Assembly (NCBI GenBank): GCA_027364575.1
Contig: DAHXPC010000012.1
Location: 1 to 47,794 of the forward strand
Origin: a bacterium
GTDB lineage: Bacteria > Pseudomonadota > Gammaproteobacteria > UBA6186 > Azoamicaceae
Length of the DNA stretch: 47,794 nt
Direction: 5' to 3'
The position numbers and the translations under genes were made by a program. This document shows, one piece after another, positions 10,733 through 20,885 of this stretch (position 1 is the stretch's first letter; each line of letters starts with the position of its first letter). Under the pieces are notes generated by a model that did no database searches, was not told where the DNA came from, and saw only the letters and a program-made list of their open reading frames with translations.

Positions 10733-10838
10733 ACAATATTCAAGCAAATATTGATTTTAGTTATATAACAAAAAATCGATTATGGGAAGTTTGCGGGTAT
10801 GGGTTCGGCATTGTTCTGCACCTTTTTGATTTATGGGG
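10733..10838 (+). repeat. Direct repeat, copy 2 (about 106 bp)
   Basis: Second copy of the 10313-10418 repeat at an offset of exactly 420 bp. It is followed directly by the GGTGCAATT iterations and then the AlbA_2 gene, so it could be part of that gene's leader or control region. Confidence 0.8.
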
Positions 10839-10843
10839 TAATA

Positions 10844-10910
10844 GGTGCAATTCAGTAACATCTGGTGCAATTGGTGCAATTATTTCTTGACTGGTGCAAT
10901 TGGTGCAATC
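10844..10910 (+). repeat. GGTGCAATT iterations upstream of the AlbA_2 gene
   Basis: Five copies of the 9-mer GGTGCAATT (last one ending in C) at 10844, 10864, 10873, 10893 and 10902. The last four form two head-to-tail pairs 29 bp apart, separated by ATTTCTTGACT. They end 36 bp before the start codon of the downstream gene, so they could be operator sites or a local tandem expansion. Confidence 0.7.
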
Positions 10911-10946
10911 ATAATAAAGGGGTACCAATGATTATGGGAAAAAATC

Positions 10947-12275
10947 ATGATATATCCAGAAGTAGAGTCAAGGCATTTAGAGTTTAAAGCAACTTTACCA
11001 GCATTTACACAATTGATTAAAACATGTGTTGCTTTTGCAAATGGCGTTGGTGGCAAGATCATTATTGGTGTTGAGAATAAAAGTAGGGAAATTGTAGGCA
11101 TTAATGAGAATATTCGGCATGCGGTGTATGAAGAATTCCCTAATAGTTTGTATGATTCTACGGACCCAAATTTAATAGCCGAAATATATGAGAGGAACTA
11201 TGGGTCGAATAATGTTATTGTGATTGAAATACCAAATATACTAAAAAAACCAGCATATGTTAAAAGTGAGGGCGTTCCTAAAGGGGTATATTTACGAGCT
11301 GGATCAAGTACCCGAAGAGCGAATGAAGAATACATAGAAGAATTAAAAAGAGACAATAAAAGAACAACTTTTGATGAGGAACTTATTCATGCTGAGATAG
11401 ATATTTTATCCAAAGAATTAATAAAAAAAACTTATCCAACCTATACAACGGCTGCGCTTTTCGCTGAAAAGGTTTTGGGCCAAAAAACAGTAGATAAAAA
11501 GAAATATTTGCCAACGGTAGCTGGTACATTATGGTTTTGTGAAGAACCTGATACTTACATGAATTCAGCACATATTAGATGTTCTCGCTTTCAGGGTACA
11601 AACGGAAGAGATATCATTCAAACGGAAGAAGTTGGAGGCAATTTAAGTAAACAGATTGAAAATTCCTTTTCTTTAATTAAATCTTGGTTGAGAAAGGATT
11701 TTTCGCTTAAAGGTACAAAACTAACAGGGAAAATGATAATTCCAGCGGAAGCCTTAAGAGAAGCAATAGTCAACGCTGTTATACATAGAAAATATTCCAT
11801 ACCGGGGGCTATTAAAATTGCTTTATATGAAGATAGGCTAGAAATTTTTAATCCTGGCAATTTTCCAGGGCTAGTTGATATAAATAATTTGGGTGATGGT
11901 ACAACCTATCTAAGAAACCCAATTATAGCTAAAGTAGCTCGTAAGATGGAGCATATGGAACAATTAGGGACAGGAATAAGTTTAATCAGATCGAGTTGTA
12001 GGAAAGCCGGTTTGCAAATGCCAGATTTTATTGAAGGATCTGATAGCGTAAAAGTCGTTTTCAAGTTTATTCCTGATATTACATCATTTGATACTGACGA
12101 AGAAAATTTACTTAGGTTATTTGTTAAACGCGATTCAATAAGTATCAATGAGGTAGTAGAACTATTTAGGATATCACGTAATACAGCGACTAGAAGATTA
12201 AATAAGATGGTGGCGACAAATATATTGAAAAGAATAGGAAAGGGCCCTGCCGTGAGGTACTTACTCTCTAAATAG
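10947..12275 (+). CDS. AlbA_2 (Schlafen-like) domain ATP-binding protein with C-terminal winged helix
   Basis: 442 residues. The N-terminal AlbA_2 domain (about 5-125) shows SRHLEFKATLP and the signature AFANGVGGKIIIGVEN. A GHKL-type HATPase_c_4 region (about 270-370) includes LREAIVNAVIHRKY, then EIFNPGNFPG and a late QLGTGISLIR. The C-terminal 65 residues look like a winged helix-turn-helix (ISINEVVELFRISRNTATRR). Proteins of this architecture are annotated as putative transcriptional regulators or helicases and are frequent in accessory DNA; the true activity is unknown. GGGA 7 nt before the ATG supports the start. Upstream repeats suggest dedicated regulation. Its codon use looks more AT-rich than the flanking synthetase genes, which fits horizontal acquisition. 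Confidence 0.82.
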   Translation: MIYPEVESRHLEFKATLPAFTQLIKTCVAFANGVGGKIIIGVENKSREIVGINENIRHAVYEEFPNSLYDSTDPNLIAEIYERNYGSNNVIVIEIPNILKKPAYVKSEGVPKGVYLRAGSSTRRANEEYIEELKRDNKRTTFDEELIHAEIDILSKELIKKTYPTYTTAALFAEKVLGQKTVDKKKYLPTVAGTLWFCEEPDTYMNSAHIRCSRFQGTNGRDIIQTEEVGGNLSKQIENSFSLIKSWLRKDFSLKGTKLTGKMIIPAEALREAIVNAVIHRKYSIPGAIKIALYEDRLEIFNPGNFPGLVDINNLGDGTTYLRNPIIAKVARKMEHMEQLGTGISLIRSSCRKAGLQMPDFIEGSDSVKVVFKFIPDITSFDTDEENLLRLFVKRDSISINEVVELFRISRNTATRRLNKMVATNILKRIGKGPAVRYLLSK

Positions 12276-12440
12276 AGCAGTTATAGGGGTGCTTTTAACG
12301 GTTCAGTTAGCTATTAGTTTTATAGGCAACCAAGGGCATTCGCGTGCCAGCATCAAAAGCTTCGAGCAAACAATTGAATGGGGCTAGGTTGAAGCTTCCA
12401 GGTTACATAACGGATTGATAAAAGCCTTGGATGGTCTCAG

Positions 12441-12470
12441 CCCTTCTCCCTCATTTGTTGGGGAGAAGGG
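12441..12470. repeat. Perfect 10-bp inverted repeat (dispersed palindrome)
   Basis: CCCTTCTCCC, a 10-nt loop (TCATTTGTTG), then GGGAGAAGGG. It lies between the convergent AlbA_2 gene and thrS and lacks a T tract, so it is more like a dispersed palindromic repeat than a classic terminator, though it could still stop transcription from either side. A related sequence, sharing CATTTG-y-TGGGG, is at 29362-29399. Confidence 0.6.
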
Positions 12471-12503
12471 TGCCAGCAAGCATTCACCGTATATCGTAAG
12501 TTC

Positions 12504-14411
12504 TTAAGGAATACGGGATTCCTGAATAAGCGTATTGATAATATCTTCTTCAGAAAATACTTGCTGGTTTTCCCCATCTAAACGCCGCACAGAAACGGTG
12601 TTTTCTGCCGCTTCTTTTTTACCGATAACCAGAATATAGGGAATTTTTTGCAGCGAGTGTTGTCGAACTTTATATGGGATTTTTTCATTCCGGATGTCTA
12701 GCTCAACGCGTATGCCTAATTCTAGTAGTTTCTGATAAAGGGCTTTAGCGTAGGTGTCTGCCTCACTGGTAACGGTGGCAATCACTGCTTGAATGGGAGA
12801 TAACCAGACGGGGAATTTTCCAGCGTAATGCTCAATTAACACGCCAATAAATCGTTCAAATGAACCAAAAATAGCCCGATGTAACATTATGGGGCGATGT
12901 TTTTCACCATCTTCCCCGATATACGTGGCATCTAATCGTTCAGGCAATACAAAGTCTACTTGCAATGTGCCACATTGCCAATCGCGGCCAATGGTATCTC
13001 TTAGAACGAATTCTAATTTGGGTCCATAAAATGCGCCATCGCCTGGATTTAGAGTATATTCAAGACCTGCAGCGGTCGCGGCTTCCATTAATGCTTTCTC
13101 AGCGGTATCCCAAACTTCATCCTTGCCCACTCTTTTTTCTGGACGATCTGAAAATTTCACCCGCAACTCGGTAAAGCCTAAAGCCTGATACACGCCTTGT
13201 AATAATTCACAAAACGCTTTGGTTTCAGAAATAATTTGTTCGGGCGTACAAAAAATATGCGCATCATCTTGCGCAAACGCTCGAACCCGCATCAGCCCAT
13301 GCAGAGAGCCTGAAAGTTCATTGCGATGACAAGATCCAAACTCGGCCATTCTTAAGGGGAGATCGCGATAACTTTTAACCCCTTGTTTGAAAATTTGTAT
13401 ATGGCAAGGGCAATTCATCGGCTTTATCGCTAACGTGCGATTTTCCGATTCAACGGTAAACATCCCGTCTCGAAACTTTTCCCAATGGCCTGAGGCTTCC
13501 CATAAACTGCGATCTAAAATTTGCGGAGTGCGTACTTCCACATAGCCATTTTTTTCTAAGCGTTTACGAATAAAGGCTTCTAGAGTTCGATAGATACTCC
13601 AGCCCTTTGGGTGCCAGAATACACTGCCAACGGCTTCTTCTTGAAAATGGAATAGGTTTAATTCTGTTCCTAAGCGCCGGTGATCTCTTTTTTCCGCTTC
13701 TTCTAACTGATGCAGATAGTTTTCCAGCTGCTGTTCGGTTGCCCAAGCAGTGCCATAGATACGCTGTAGGGTAGGGTTACGGTGATCGCCTCGCCAATAA
13801 GCGCCAGCCACCTTCATTAATTTAAAAGCAGTGCCAATACGCCCTGTGGAAGGCAGATGCGGCCCGCGACAGAGATCGATAAAGTTACCTTGCCTATAAA
13901 GGGTAATTAATTCATCGCTTGCAATGCTATCAATAAGCTCTGCTTTAAATAGTTCGCCCTGTTCTTTGAAGAAGCGGATCGCTTCTTCACGCGGCCATTC
14001 TTCGCGGATAAAACTTTCATTGCGTTTAACAATATCTCGCATGCGTGCTTCAATGGTAAGCAGATCTTCAGGCGTAAAAGGCTTTTCCCGATAAAAATCA
14101 TAATAGAAACCATTTTCGATGGAAGGGCCAATGGTAATTTGGGTTTCCGGATAAAGTTCTTTCACGGCTTCCGCAGTAATATGGGCCGTATCATGTCGAA
14201 TAATATCGAGGCCCTCTGGATCTTGGCGGGTTACAATTTCAACCAGTGCTTGCGAAGGGATGACGCGCGTTAGATCCCATAAGGCTCCATCTACCCGAAT
14301 AGCCACAGCTTCTTTGGCTAAGCGTTGAGAAATAGATTTGGCAATATCCTCTCCCGTTACAGAAGCGTCGTATTGGCGTTCACTGCCATCTTTCAAACGA
14401 ATATTGAACAT
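12504..14411 (-). CDS. thrS: Threonyl-tRNA synthetase
   Basis: Class II synthetase charging tRNA-Thr. It has 635 residues from the ATG at 14411 (E. coli 642). Order: TGS domain (about 1-60), the second additional/editing domain with [10 protein letters not shown] (metal-binding histidines), the catalytic core with RPQILD-like motif 2 context, [13 protein letters not shown], and the C-terminal anticodon-binding domain. The ATG at 14411 is chosen over a GTG at 14435 because [15 protein letters not shown] matches the usual N-terminus and GAGG lies about 11 nt upstream. In E. coli thrS heads the thrS-infC-rpmI-rplT operon on one strand; here it is on the opposite strand from infC, so that linkage is broken. 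Confidence 0.97.
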   Translation of the reverse strand: MFNIRLKDGSERQYDASVTGEDIAKSISQRLAKEAVAIRVDGALWDLTRVIPSQALVEIVTRQDPEGLDIIRHDTAHITAEAVKELYPETQITIGPSIENGFYYDFYREKPFTPEDLLTIEARMRDIVKRNESFIREEWPREEAIRFFKEQGELFKAELIDSIASDELITLYRQGNFIDLCRGPHLPSTGRIGTAFKLMKVAGAYWRGDHRNPTLQRIYGTAWATEQQLENYLHQLEEAEKRDHRRLGTELNLFHFQEEAVGSVFWHPKGWSIYRTLEAFIRKRLEKNGYVEVRTPQILDRSLWEASGHWEKFRDGMFTVESENRTLAIKPMNCPCHIQIFKQGVKSYRDLPLRMAEFGSCHRNELSGSLHGLMRVRAFAQDDAHIFCTPEQIISETKAFCELLQGVYQALGFTELRVKFSDRPEKRVGKDEVWDTAEKALMEAATAAGLEYTLNPGDGAFYGPKLEFVLRDTIGRDWQCGTLQVDFVLPERLDATYIGEDGEKHRPIMLHRAIFGSFERFIGVLIEHYAGKFPVWLSPIQAVIATVTSEADTYAKALYQKLLELGIRVELDIRNEKIPYKVRQHSLQKIPYILVIGKKEAAENTVSVRRLDGENQQVFSEEDIINTLIQESRIP

Positions 14412-14976
14412 ACTTAAAGGATCCTCGGATAGCACTATTTCATCATTAAATATTAAGGTTGATTTTTTAATCGCAAATATGACCTATTTCCAGACAATAA
14501 TAGCAATAAAAAAATAAAGCAACCCTAATTGAATGCCTAGTATTTAACCCACGTTTTCGGTTTCTTTTAAAAGCTGAAAAGCTAAGTTAAGATTGGTTTA
14601 TCCCTTTCGTTTAAATCTGCCCCGTTGCTGATTTTAAATTCAGCCTTTCGACCTGAAAACCCTTTGCCATCTTTGTGAGAGGTATACAATAAAGCTAAAG
14701 ATCTCGGGGAGTTAGCTAAAAATTGGATTTATTTTTGTAAAAACAGGACTTTAGCCTATCGAGGGGCTTGAGAAATGAAGAGATTACGTTTAAAATCGGC
14801 AAACATGCTATTCAAGTAAGTATCGCTATTGGGGCATAAGGTTGGCCAAAGCTAATCTTTAGGACACTGCTCTGTAGCCATTAAGAATAGTTTAGAGTTG
14901 AAGATAAGAGATTTTTTAAAGACTTGCTTTAGATGATGCTGGTCCGAGTATTCGATCTAAAGCGGAGGAATGAGTT
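14412..14976. other. Divergent intergenic region between thrS and infC
   Basis: 565 bp without a convincing gene. It must hold promoters for both directions. A weak candidate for infC is TTGCCA (14664-14669) with TACAAT (14685-14690), spacing 15. A 14-codon open frame at 14775-14819 has a good GAGGGG ribosome binding site 8 nt upstream, but its peptide (MKRLRLKSANMLFK) is not an obvious attenuator leader. A long infC leader of over 200 nt is therefore possible. Confidence 0.4.
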
Positions 14977-15543
14977 ATTAGTTCTACTGGAAAAGATACG
15001 CAAAATCGTATGCCCTCGGGAAAAGATGCGAGAAATCGCATTAATGGCCAAATCCGTGTCCCTAAAGGCAGTGTGCGTTTAATTGGTGATGATGGGAGTC
15101 AGCTTGGGGTTGTGCTGTTAAGCGAAGCCAAAACAGCCGCACAAGATGCAGGACTTGATCTCGTCGAGATATCTCCTAATTCAGATCCCCCAGTGGTTAA
15201 AATCATGGATTACGGTAAGTTTTTGTTTCAGGAAAGCAAACAAAAGGCAGTTGCTAAAAAGAAACAAAAACAGGTTAAAGTTAAAGAAGTTAAGTTTCGT
15301 CCAGGTACCGATAAAGCAGACTACGAGGTAAAACTACGCAACCTTCGTAGTTTCTTAGAAGAGGGTGACAAAGTGAAGGTCACGGTCTTTTTTAGAGGTC
15401 GTGAAATTACACATCCAGAACTGGGTCTCCGGCTTCTCGAGCGGATAAGAGATGACTTAACCGAGGACGGTAAAGTCGACTATTTCCCAAGAGGGGCAGA
15501 AGGTAGGCAATTAGTGATGGTCATATCCCCCAAGAAAAAATAG
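14977..15543 (+). CDS. infC: Translation initiation factor IF-3
   Basis: IF3 prevents subunit joining and checks the start codon and initiator tRNA in the ribosomal P site. Two-domain protein: N-domain with [10 protein letters not shown] and [36 protein letters not shown], a lysine-rich linker, then the C-domain with [19 protein letters not shown] and [10 protein letters not shown]. The proposed start is ATT at 14977, giving 188 residues, because a GGAGG at 14964-14968 lies exactly 8 nt before it. The first in-frame ATG (15010) has no usable ribosome binding site. An AUU start is the classical feature of infC that lets IF3 repress its own translation. A four-codon ATG-AGT-TAT-TAG frame overlaps the start (14970-14981). 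rpmI and rplT follow. Confidence 0.95.
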   Translation: MSSTGKDTQNRMPSGKDARNRINGQIRVPKGSVRLIGDDGSQLGVVLLSEAKTAAQDAGLDLVEISPNSDPPVVKIMDYGKFLFQESKQKAVAKKKQKQVKVKEVKFRPGTDKADYEVKLRNLRSFLEEGDKVKVTVFFRGREITHPELGLRLLERIRDDLTEDGKVDYFPRGAEGRQLVMVISPKKK

Positions 15544-15575
15544 ATGCGTTAATCTAAAATAGCGGAGTTGTTAAT

Positions 15576-15773
15576 ATGCCAAAATTGAAGACCAACAAAG
15601 GAGCGGCTAAGCGCTTCAAGAAAACCGGTAGTGGGGGGTATAAACACCGCCAATCTCACCGTAACCATATTTTAACGAAAAAAAGTAGTAAGCGAATGCG
15701 TCAGTTACGCCATATGCAAAATGTGAGCAGTAGTGATGTGGCCGCAATACAACAAATGTTACCAAATGGTTAA
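15576..15773 (+). CDS. rpmI: 50S ribosomal protein L35
   Basis: A 65-residue, highly basic protein with the L35 pattern [19 protein letters not shown] near the N-terminus and [15 protein letters not shown] in the middle; full length. It sits 32 bp after infC and 12 bp before rplT, the conserved IF3-L35-L20 order. In enteric bacteria L20 represses this gene by binding the leader mRNA; whether that holds here is not visible. Confidence 0.98.
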   Translation: MPKLKTNKGAAKRFKKTGSGGYKHRQSHRNHILTKKSSKRMRQLRHMQNVSSSDVAAIQQMLPNG

Positions 15774-15785
15774 GGGAGAGATATT

Positions 15786-16145
15786 ATGGCACGCGTAAAA
15801 CGTGGTGTGACGGCTAAAGCCAGACATAAAAAAGTTTTAAAATTAGCAAAAGGGTATTATGGCGCTCGCCGTAGTGTATACCGAGTTGCCAAACAAGCAG
15901 TTATCAAAGCAGCGCAATATGCGTATCGCGATCGTCGGAACCGTAAACGAGAATTTCGTCGACTTTGGATTGTGCGTATTAACGCAGCTGCTCGTGTAAA
16001 TGGATTATCTTATAGCCGATTCATGTGTGGTCTAAAGAATGCCGCGATTGAAATCGATCGCAAGATCTTAGCAGATTTAGCGGTATTTGATAAAACAACC
16101 TTTGGTTTGTTGGTAGAAAAAGCGAAAGCAGCTCTGGCTGCGTAA
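15786..16145 (+). CDS. rplT: 50S ribosomal protein L20
   Basis: 119 residues, the family length. L20 nucleates early 50S assembly on 23S rRNA and can act as translational repressor of its operon. Visible features: [28 protein letters not shown] N-terminal basic arm, [23 protein letters not shown], and [18 protein letters not shown] lies before the ATG. A strong terminator follows 48 bp after the stop, ending the infC-rpmI-rplT unit. Confidence 0.98.
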   Translation: MARVKRGVTAKARHKKVLKLAKGYYGARRSVYRVAKQAVIKAAQYAYRDRRNRKREFRRLWIVRINAAARVNGLSYSRFMCGLKNAAIEIDRKILADLAVFDKTTFGLLVEKAKAALAA

Positions 16146-16192
16146 AGCCAACTCTCTATTCCAAGACCCTTTGTGGTTGATCTGAATATTGG

Positions 16193-16238
16193 CGGGGATC
16201 TGGATATCTTAAAAGAGATTATCTAGATCCCCGTTTTT
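16193..16238 (+). terminator. Rho-independent terminator after rplT
   Basis: CGGGGATCTGGATATCT pairs with AGATTATCTAGATCCCCG across a short A-rich loop, with one bulge and one wobble, followed directly by TTTTTGT. It separates infC-rpmI-rplT from the unknown gene and pheS, which then need their own promoter or readthrough. Confidence 0.85.
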
Positions 16239-16293
16239 GTATTTAAGAAACCTAAATAAGAATGTTAAGCTAGTATGAAAAGGAGACCAAGAA

Positions 16294-17867
<1,574 letters not shown>

Positions 17868-17868
17868 A

Positions 17869-17943
17869 TGGCTGGGACGCTAGGATTCGAACCTAGGTAT
17901 GCAAGGATCAAAACCTTGTGCCTTACCGCTTGGCGACGTCCCA
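17869..17943 (-). tRNA. tRNA-Gln (anticodon TTG)
   Basis: On the minus strand the acceptor TGGGACG pairs with CGTCCCA, with discriminator G and encoded CCA. The anticodon stem CAAGG/CCTTG holds loop TTTTGAT (anticodon TTG), and the T arm has TTCGAAT. The U1-A72 first pair is typical of tRNA-Gln. It lies downstream of lolB on the same strand (39 bp), so it may be read from the lolB promoter. The window also encodes GatCAB, which can make Gln-tRNA-Gln by transamidation. Confidence 0.96.
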
Positions 17944-17982
17944 AATAAGAGGCTCCCATTATGATGCGGCCTATTCGCTGTG

Positions 17983-18621
17983 TCAATATTTAGGATCGAT
18001 AATCCATCGATTAAAAATAAATTTAAGCCGGATCTTTTCATTTTTGAGAGTTAATTTGTAAGGGAACTCAATATTTTCCCCTGTCTGCTGGTAATTTTCA
18101 TAAAAAATAGTCCAGCCCTGTTGCTCAATTTGCCGTATGCGGCCTTTAGTGTCGACTTTTATTATCTTCGGTACAGGCCCGGGTGCGATATTTCCTTGTA
18201 ACCAATAGCGTAAGCCCGAGAGTGGGATGGCAAAGCCAAGTGTTGTCTGGAGCAGCTCCTCAGGTTTTTTGGCAGTCAGTATACGGCCTTTGGGATCTTT
18301 AAGATGAATGATCCGGGGATCCCCCTGGATGTGTACTGCACCCATGCCAATGGGGCCTAGCAGGCGGATCTGATAGTTATCGTCGGCTTGTTCCCAATAC
18401 AGGCTGGCATTGCCGCCGGTATGGCCATCACTAAAGCCTATTTTACCTTGGGCAATAAAGTGCGTGAAAGCATTGGCGCTTTGTTGTCTGACTTTTTGAT
18501 GGGGAGCTTGATAAAGCGCATCTGGATGAGAAATACGGGATGCACATCCGCCGAGCAAAAGCAGTAAAAAACCTAGCGATACAAAAGGGCTGCTTTGGAA
18601 CACGGTGATATAACTCCTCAT
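17983..18621 (-). CDS. lolB: Outer-membrane lipoprotein receptor LolB
   Basis: LolB accepts lipoproteins from periplasmic LolA and inserts them into the outer membrane. 212 residues, close to E. coli (207). The N-terminus is a lipoprotein signal with lipobox LLGGC (Cys about 26). The mature domain shows the LolB fold pattern: GKIGFSDGHTGGNASLYWEQ, YQIRLLGPIGMG, and LRYWLQG near the middle. In other gammaproteobacteria lolB is linked to ispE, prs and hemA; ispE is missing here. Confidence 0.9.
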   Translation of the reverse strand: MRSYITVFQSSPFVSLGFLLLLLGGCASRISHPDALYQAPHQKVRQQSANAFTHFIAQGKIGFSDGHTGGNASLYWEQADDNYQIRLLGPIGMGAVHIQGDPRIIHLKDPKGRILTAKKPEELLQTTLGFAIPLSGLRYWLQGNIAPGPVPKIIKVDTKGRIRQIEQQGWTIFYENYQQTGENIEFPYKLTLKNEKIRLKFIFNRWIIDPKY

Positions 18622-18652
18622 GGATGCGCAAAACGCATTTTTTCAAAATTAA

Positions 18653-18661
18653 AGTATACCA
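18653..18661 (-). promoter_or_regulatory. lolB: Possible extended -10 promoter for lolB
   Basis: On the minus strand TGGTATACT fits an extended -10 element (TGn-TATACT) about 32 nt before the lolB ATG. A TTGTCA lies upstream at about 20 bp spacing, too far for a standard -35, which the extended -10 could offset. Confidence 0.35.
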
Positions 18662-18789
18662 GTATATTCTGGAAAAATTGACAACGATGCTGTTATAATA
18701 AATTCCATGAAATATTGGATAGTTTCCTCTCACAATTTCCACAAGACTTGCCGTTTTTACCCTTTATGGTCAATTTAGGAGAAGTGTAG

Positions 18790-20460
18790 ATGGGATTTGG
18801 ATTCTCTAGTATAAATCTCGCAAAGGGTATCCGTGAGACATGGGCGCAAGGCTATCATTTATCGGATTTTTTTGCCGATTTAAGCGCAGGCTTTACCATA
18901 TGCATTATTGCCGTACCGATGACCATGGCGGTTGCCATTGCCTGTGGTGTTCAACCGGTGCATGGATTATACGGGGCGATTATTGCAGGCCCTTTAATTG
19001 GTCTATTGGGGGGTTCAAGGTTAAGTATTTCAGGTCCCGTTGCCGAACTTGCTGTGCTGATTTATCCGGTGGTCTATCAATTTGGTTTTGGTGGATTAAT
19101 GCTGGCCACTTGGATGGCAGGGCTCATATTATTAATCATGGGCTTAGCGAAATTAGGACGGGTCATTGAATTTATCCCTTATCCGGTAACCACCGGTTTT
19201 ATTGCAGGCACAGGGGTTGTGATCTGTGCGTTACAAATCAAAGATTTTTTTGGCTTAGAAATATCCACGCAACCTAAATATTTTATCGATCGCTTAGTGG
19301 GGCTTGCGGAGGCGTTTCCCAGCATGAAAATGGGCGATACGCTGATTGGCATGACAACCTTGTCGGTCATGATGATTTGGCCGCGTCTTAAAATGCCTAT
19401 TCCGGGTCATTTAATTGCTATGCTCATTGCAAGCCTAGTGGGCATTTGGCTACCAACGATAGCGCCGGATCTAACCATTGCCACCATTGGTTCACGCTAT
19501 AATGGGATTGCCCAAACATTACCTGCACTTTTGTCATTTCCGCAATCCCTAGATTTGGAGGCAATCCGGAGCTTATTTGGTTCTGCCTTTGCGATTGCCA
19601 TGTTGTGTTCAATTAAAGCATTATTATGTGCGGTTGTCTTAGATGGCATGTCTGGTACCAAACATGATCCCAATGCCGAGCTCATTGCGCATGGGGTTGG
19701 AAATTTGGTATTACCGTTTTTTGGTGGGATCACTTCTACCAGTGCACTTTCCCGATCCGTTGCGAATTTGCGTGCAGGGGCCCGTTCTCCGATCTCTGCT
19801 GTGGTTCACGGTCTTTCGATGCTATTGGTCATACTTGTGCTTGCGCCCATATTTTCTTATTTGCCGATGGCGGCATTGGCTGCTTTGCTATTAATTGCTG
19901 CCTGGAATATTTTTGATATCCAACATTGTTTGCAGATTATGCGGGTAGGCAATCGTAGCGATATTGCGGTGCTATTAATTTGTTTTGGATTAACAGTATT
20001 ATTAGATATGGTGATTGCCGTTGGGGTGGGGATGGTATTGGCGGCTTTATTATTTATGAAGCAAATGGCCAATATTACCGGTGGTCGCTGGTTATTAGAA
20101 GCGACGCCTAAGAAGTTTCATAAAAGATTAGCAAATAGTGTGATGGTCTATGAAATTTCGGGACCTTTGTTTTTTGGCGCCACCGAAAAAGCCATGAGTA
20201 CCTTGCGGGAGCATAGCTCAGGTTTAAAAGTGGTTATTTTAAAAATGAAAGATGTGCCCACCATGGATATTAGCGGTGTTGTGGCTTTAAAGTCTGCCCT
20301 TGAGTCTTTACACAAAAAAAGAATTTTTGTGATTTTATCCGGGATCCAAGTGCAACCTTTAGATTCTTTATCGCGCGCAGGGGTTAAGCCCTTTGGCACA
20401 AAATTAGCGATTTGTGCCTCTATGGAAGAAAGTATAAAATTAGCCAAAAAATATGTTTAA
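18790..20460 (+). CDS. dauA: SulP-family anion/C4-dicarboxylate transporter with STAS domain (DauA-like)
   Basis: 556 residues (E. coli DauA 559). A membrane domain of many helices (about 30-430) is followed by a cytoplasmic STAS domain (about 445-556). Stretches close to DauA include LGGSRLSISGPVAEL, LCAVVLDGMSGTKHDPNAEL, GNLVLPFFGGITSTSALSRS, and NLRAGARSPISAVVH; the STAS part has MKDVPTMDISGVVAL. DauA takes up succinate and other C4-dicarboxylates at acid pH in E. coli; the substrate here is inferred only. The dauA gene lies near prs-ispE-lolB-hemA in enteric bacteria, so this position beside lolB looks like retained synteny. AGGAGAAG precedes the ATG. Confidence 0.87.
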   Translation: MGFGFSSINLAKGIRETWAQGYHLSDFFADLSAGFTICIIAVPMTMAVAIACGVQPVHGLYGAIIAGPLIGLLGGSRLSISGPVAELAVLIYPVVYQFGFGGLMLATWMAGLILLIMGLAKLGRVIEFIPYPVTTGFIAGTGVVICALQIKDFFGLEISTQPKYFIDRLVGLAEAFPSMKMGDTLIGMTTLSVMMIWPRLKMPIPGHLIAMLIASLVGIWLPTIAPDLTIATIGSRYNGIAQTLPALLSFPQSLDLEAIRSLFGSAFAIAMLCSIKALLCAVVLDGMSGTKHDPNAELIAHGVGNLVLPFFGGITSTSALSRSVANLRAGARSPISAVVHGLSMLLVILVLAPIFSYLPMAALAALLLIAAWNIFDIQHCLQIMRVGNRSDIAVLLICFGLTVLLDMVIAVGVGMVLAALLFMKQMANITGGRWLLEATPKKFHKRLANSVMVYEISGPLFFGATEKAMSTLREHSSGLKVVILKMKDVPTMDISGVVALKSALESLHKKRIFVILSGIQVQPLDSLSRAGVKPFGTKLAICASMEESIKLAKKYV

Positions 20461-20478
20461 GACGTGTCAGGATGTATA

Positions 20479-20712
20479 TTAGGATTGTATAGGCATTTCA
20501 GGCAACCCTTTTGCGTATATCGTTAGGATACAGGCATAGTGTTCCCTTTCAACCATATCCGGTATTTCGTTTAAAACTCCCGGTTGGCATAGTGCATCGA
20601 CTAGCGCCCGACGCGCTATTCTATCGGCAATCGTTGCAAAATTTTGTGCTTCAAAACGGGCTTGAGCAGCGTTGATGGCAGTATTGCGATTGTTTCCGGG
20701 TAGACTCATCAT
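20479..20712 (-). CDS. Small hypothetical protein
   Basis: 77 residues, not recognised. AAGGAAG directly precedes a double ATG (20712/20709), which I use rather than a TTG at 20730. The sequence is soluble and probably helical (INAAQARFEAQNFATIADRIARRALVDAL), with no signal or membrane segment. It is convergent with the dauA-like gene, 18 bp from its stop, and sits alone between that gene and the TPR gene. The good ribosome binding site argues for a real gene. Confidence 0.55.
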   Translation of the reverse strand: MMSLPGNNRNTAINAAQARFEAQNFATIADRIARRALVDALCQPGVLNEIPDMVEREHYACILTIYAKGLPEMPIQS

Positions 20713-20885
20713 TGCTTCCTTTCTCGACAAATGTAGATGAAATCTATCATATAGGGTAAAAATTAAGTATACATCTAGGGCTTTCCCTAGCGTGCATCGG
20801 CTGCATCATGCTAGAAAAGGCAGTCGATATTGCATTCTCTGCAAAAAATAGGTTTTTTTATTTTTGTCGTTAAAAGATAAGGTTA

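Larger units (their letters stand above)
10176..10946. other. Long non-coding accessory gap with nested repeats
   Basis: About 770 bp without a convincing gene. It holds two copies of a 106-bp direct repeat, a 119-bp element with inverted ends between them, and a run of GGTGCAATT motifs just before the AlbA_2 gene; each is listed separately. The only open frame (10678-10890) lies across a repeat and has no recognisable protein features. Confidence 0.6.

Noticed and set aside
10678..10890. 70-codon open frame before the AlbA_2 gene
   Set aside because: It runs through the second direct repeat and into the GGTGCAATT iterations, and has no ribosome binding site.
12338..12356. Partial match to the tRNA-Val 3' end (CATTCGCGTGCCAG) as a possible attachment site
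   Set aside because: Only about 12 of 16 positions match with a gap, which is not enough to call an att site, and no integrase is present.
18679..18700. TTGACA followed by TATAAT upstream of the dauA-like gene
   Set aside because: The two boxes are only about 10 bp apart, too close for a sigma70 promoter.
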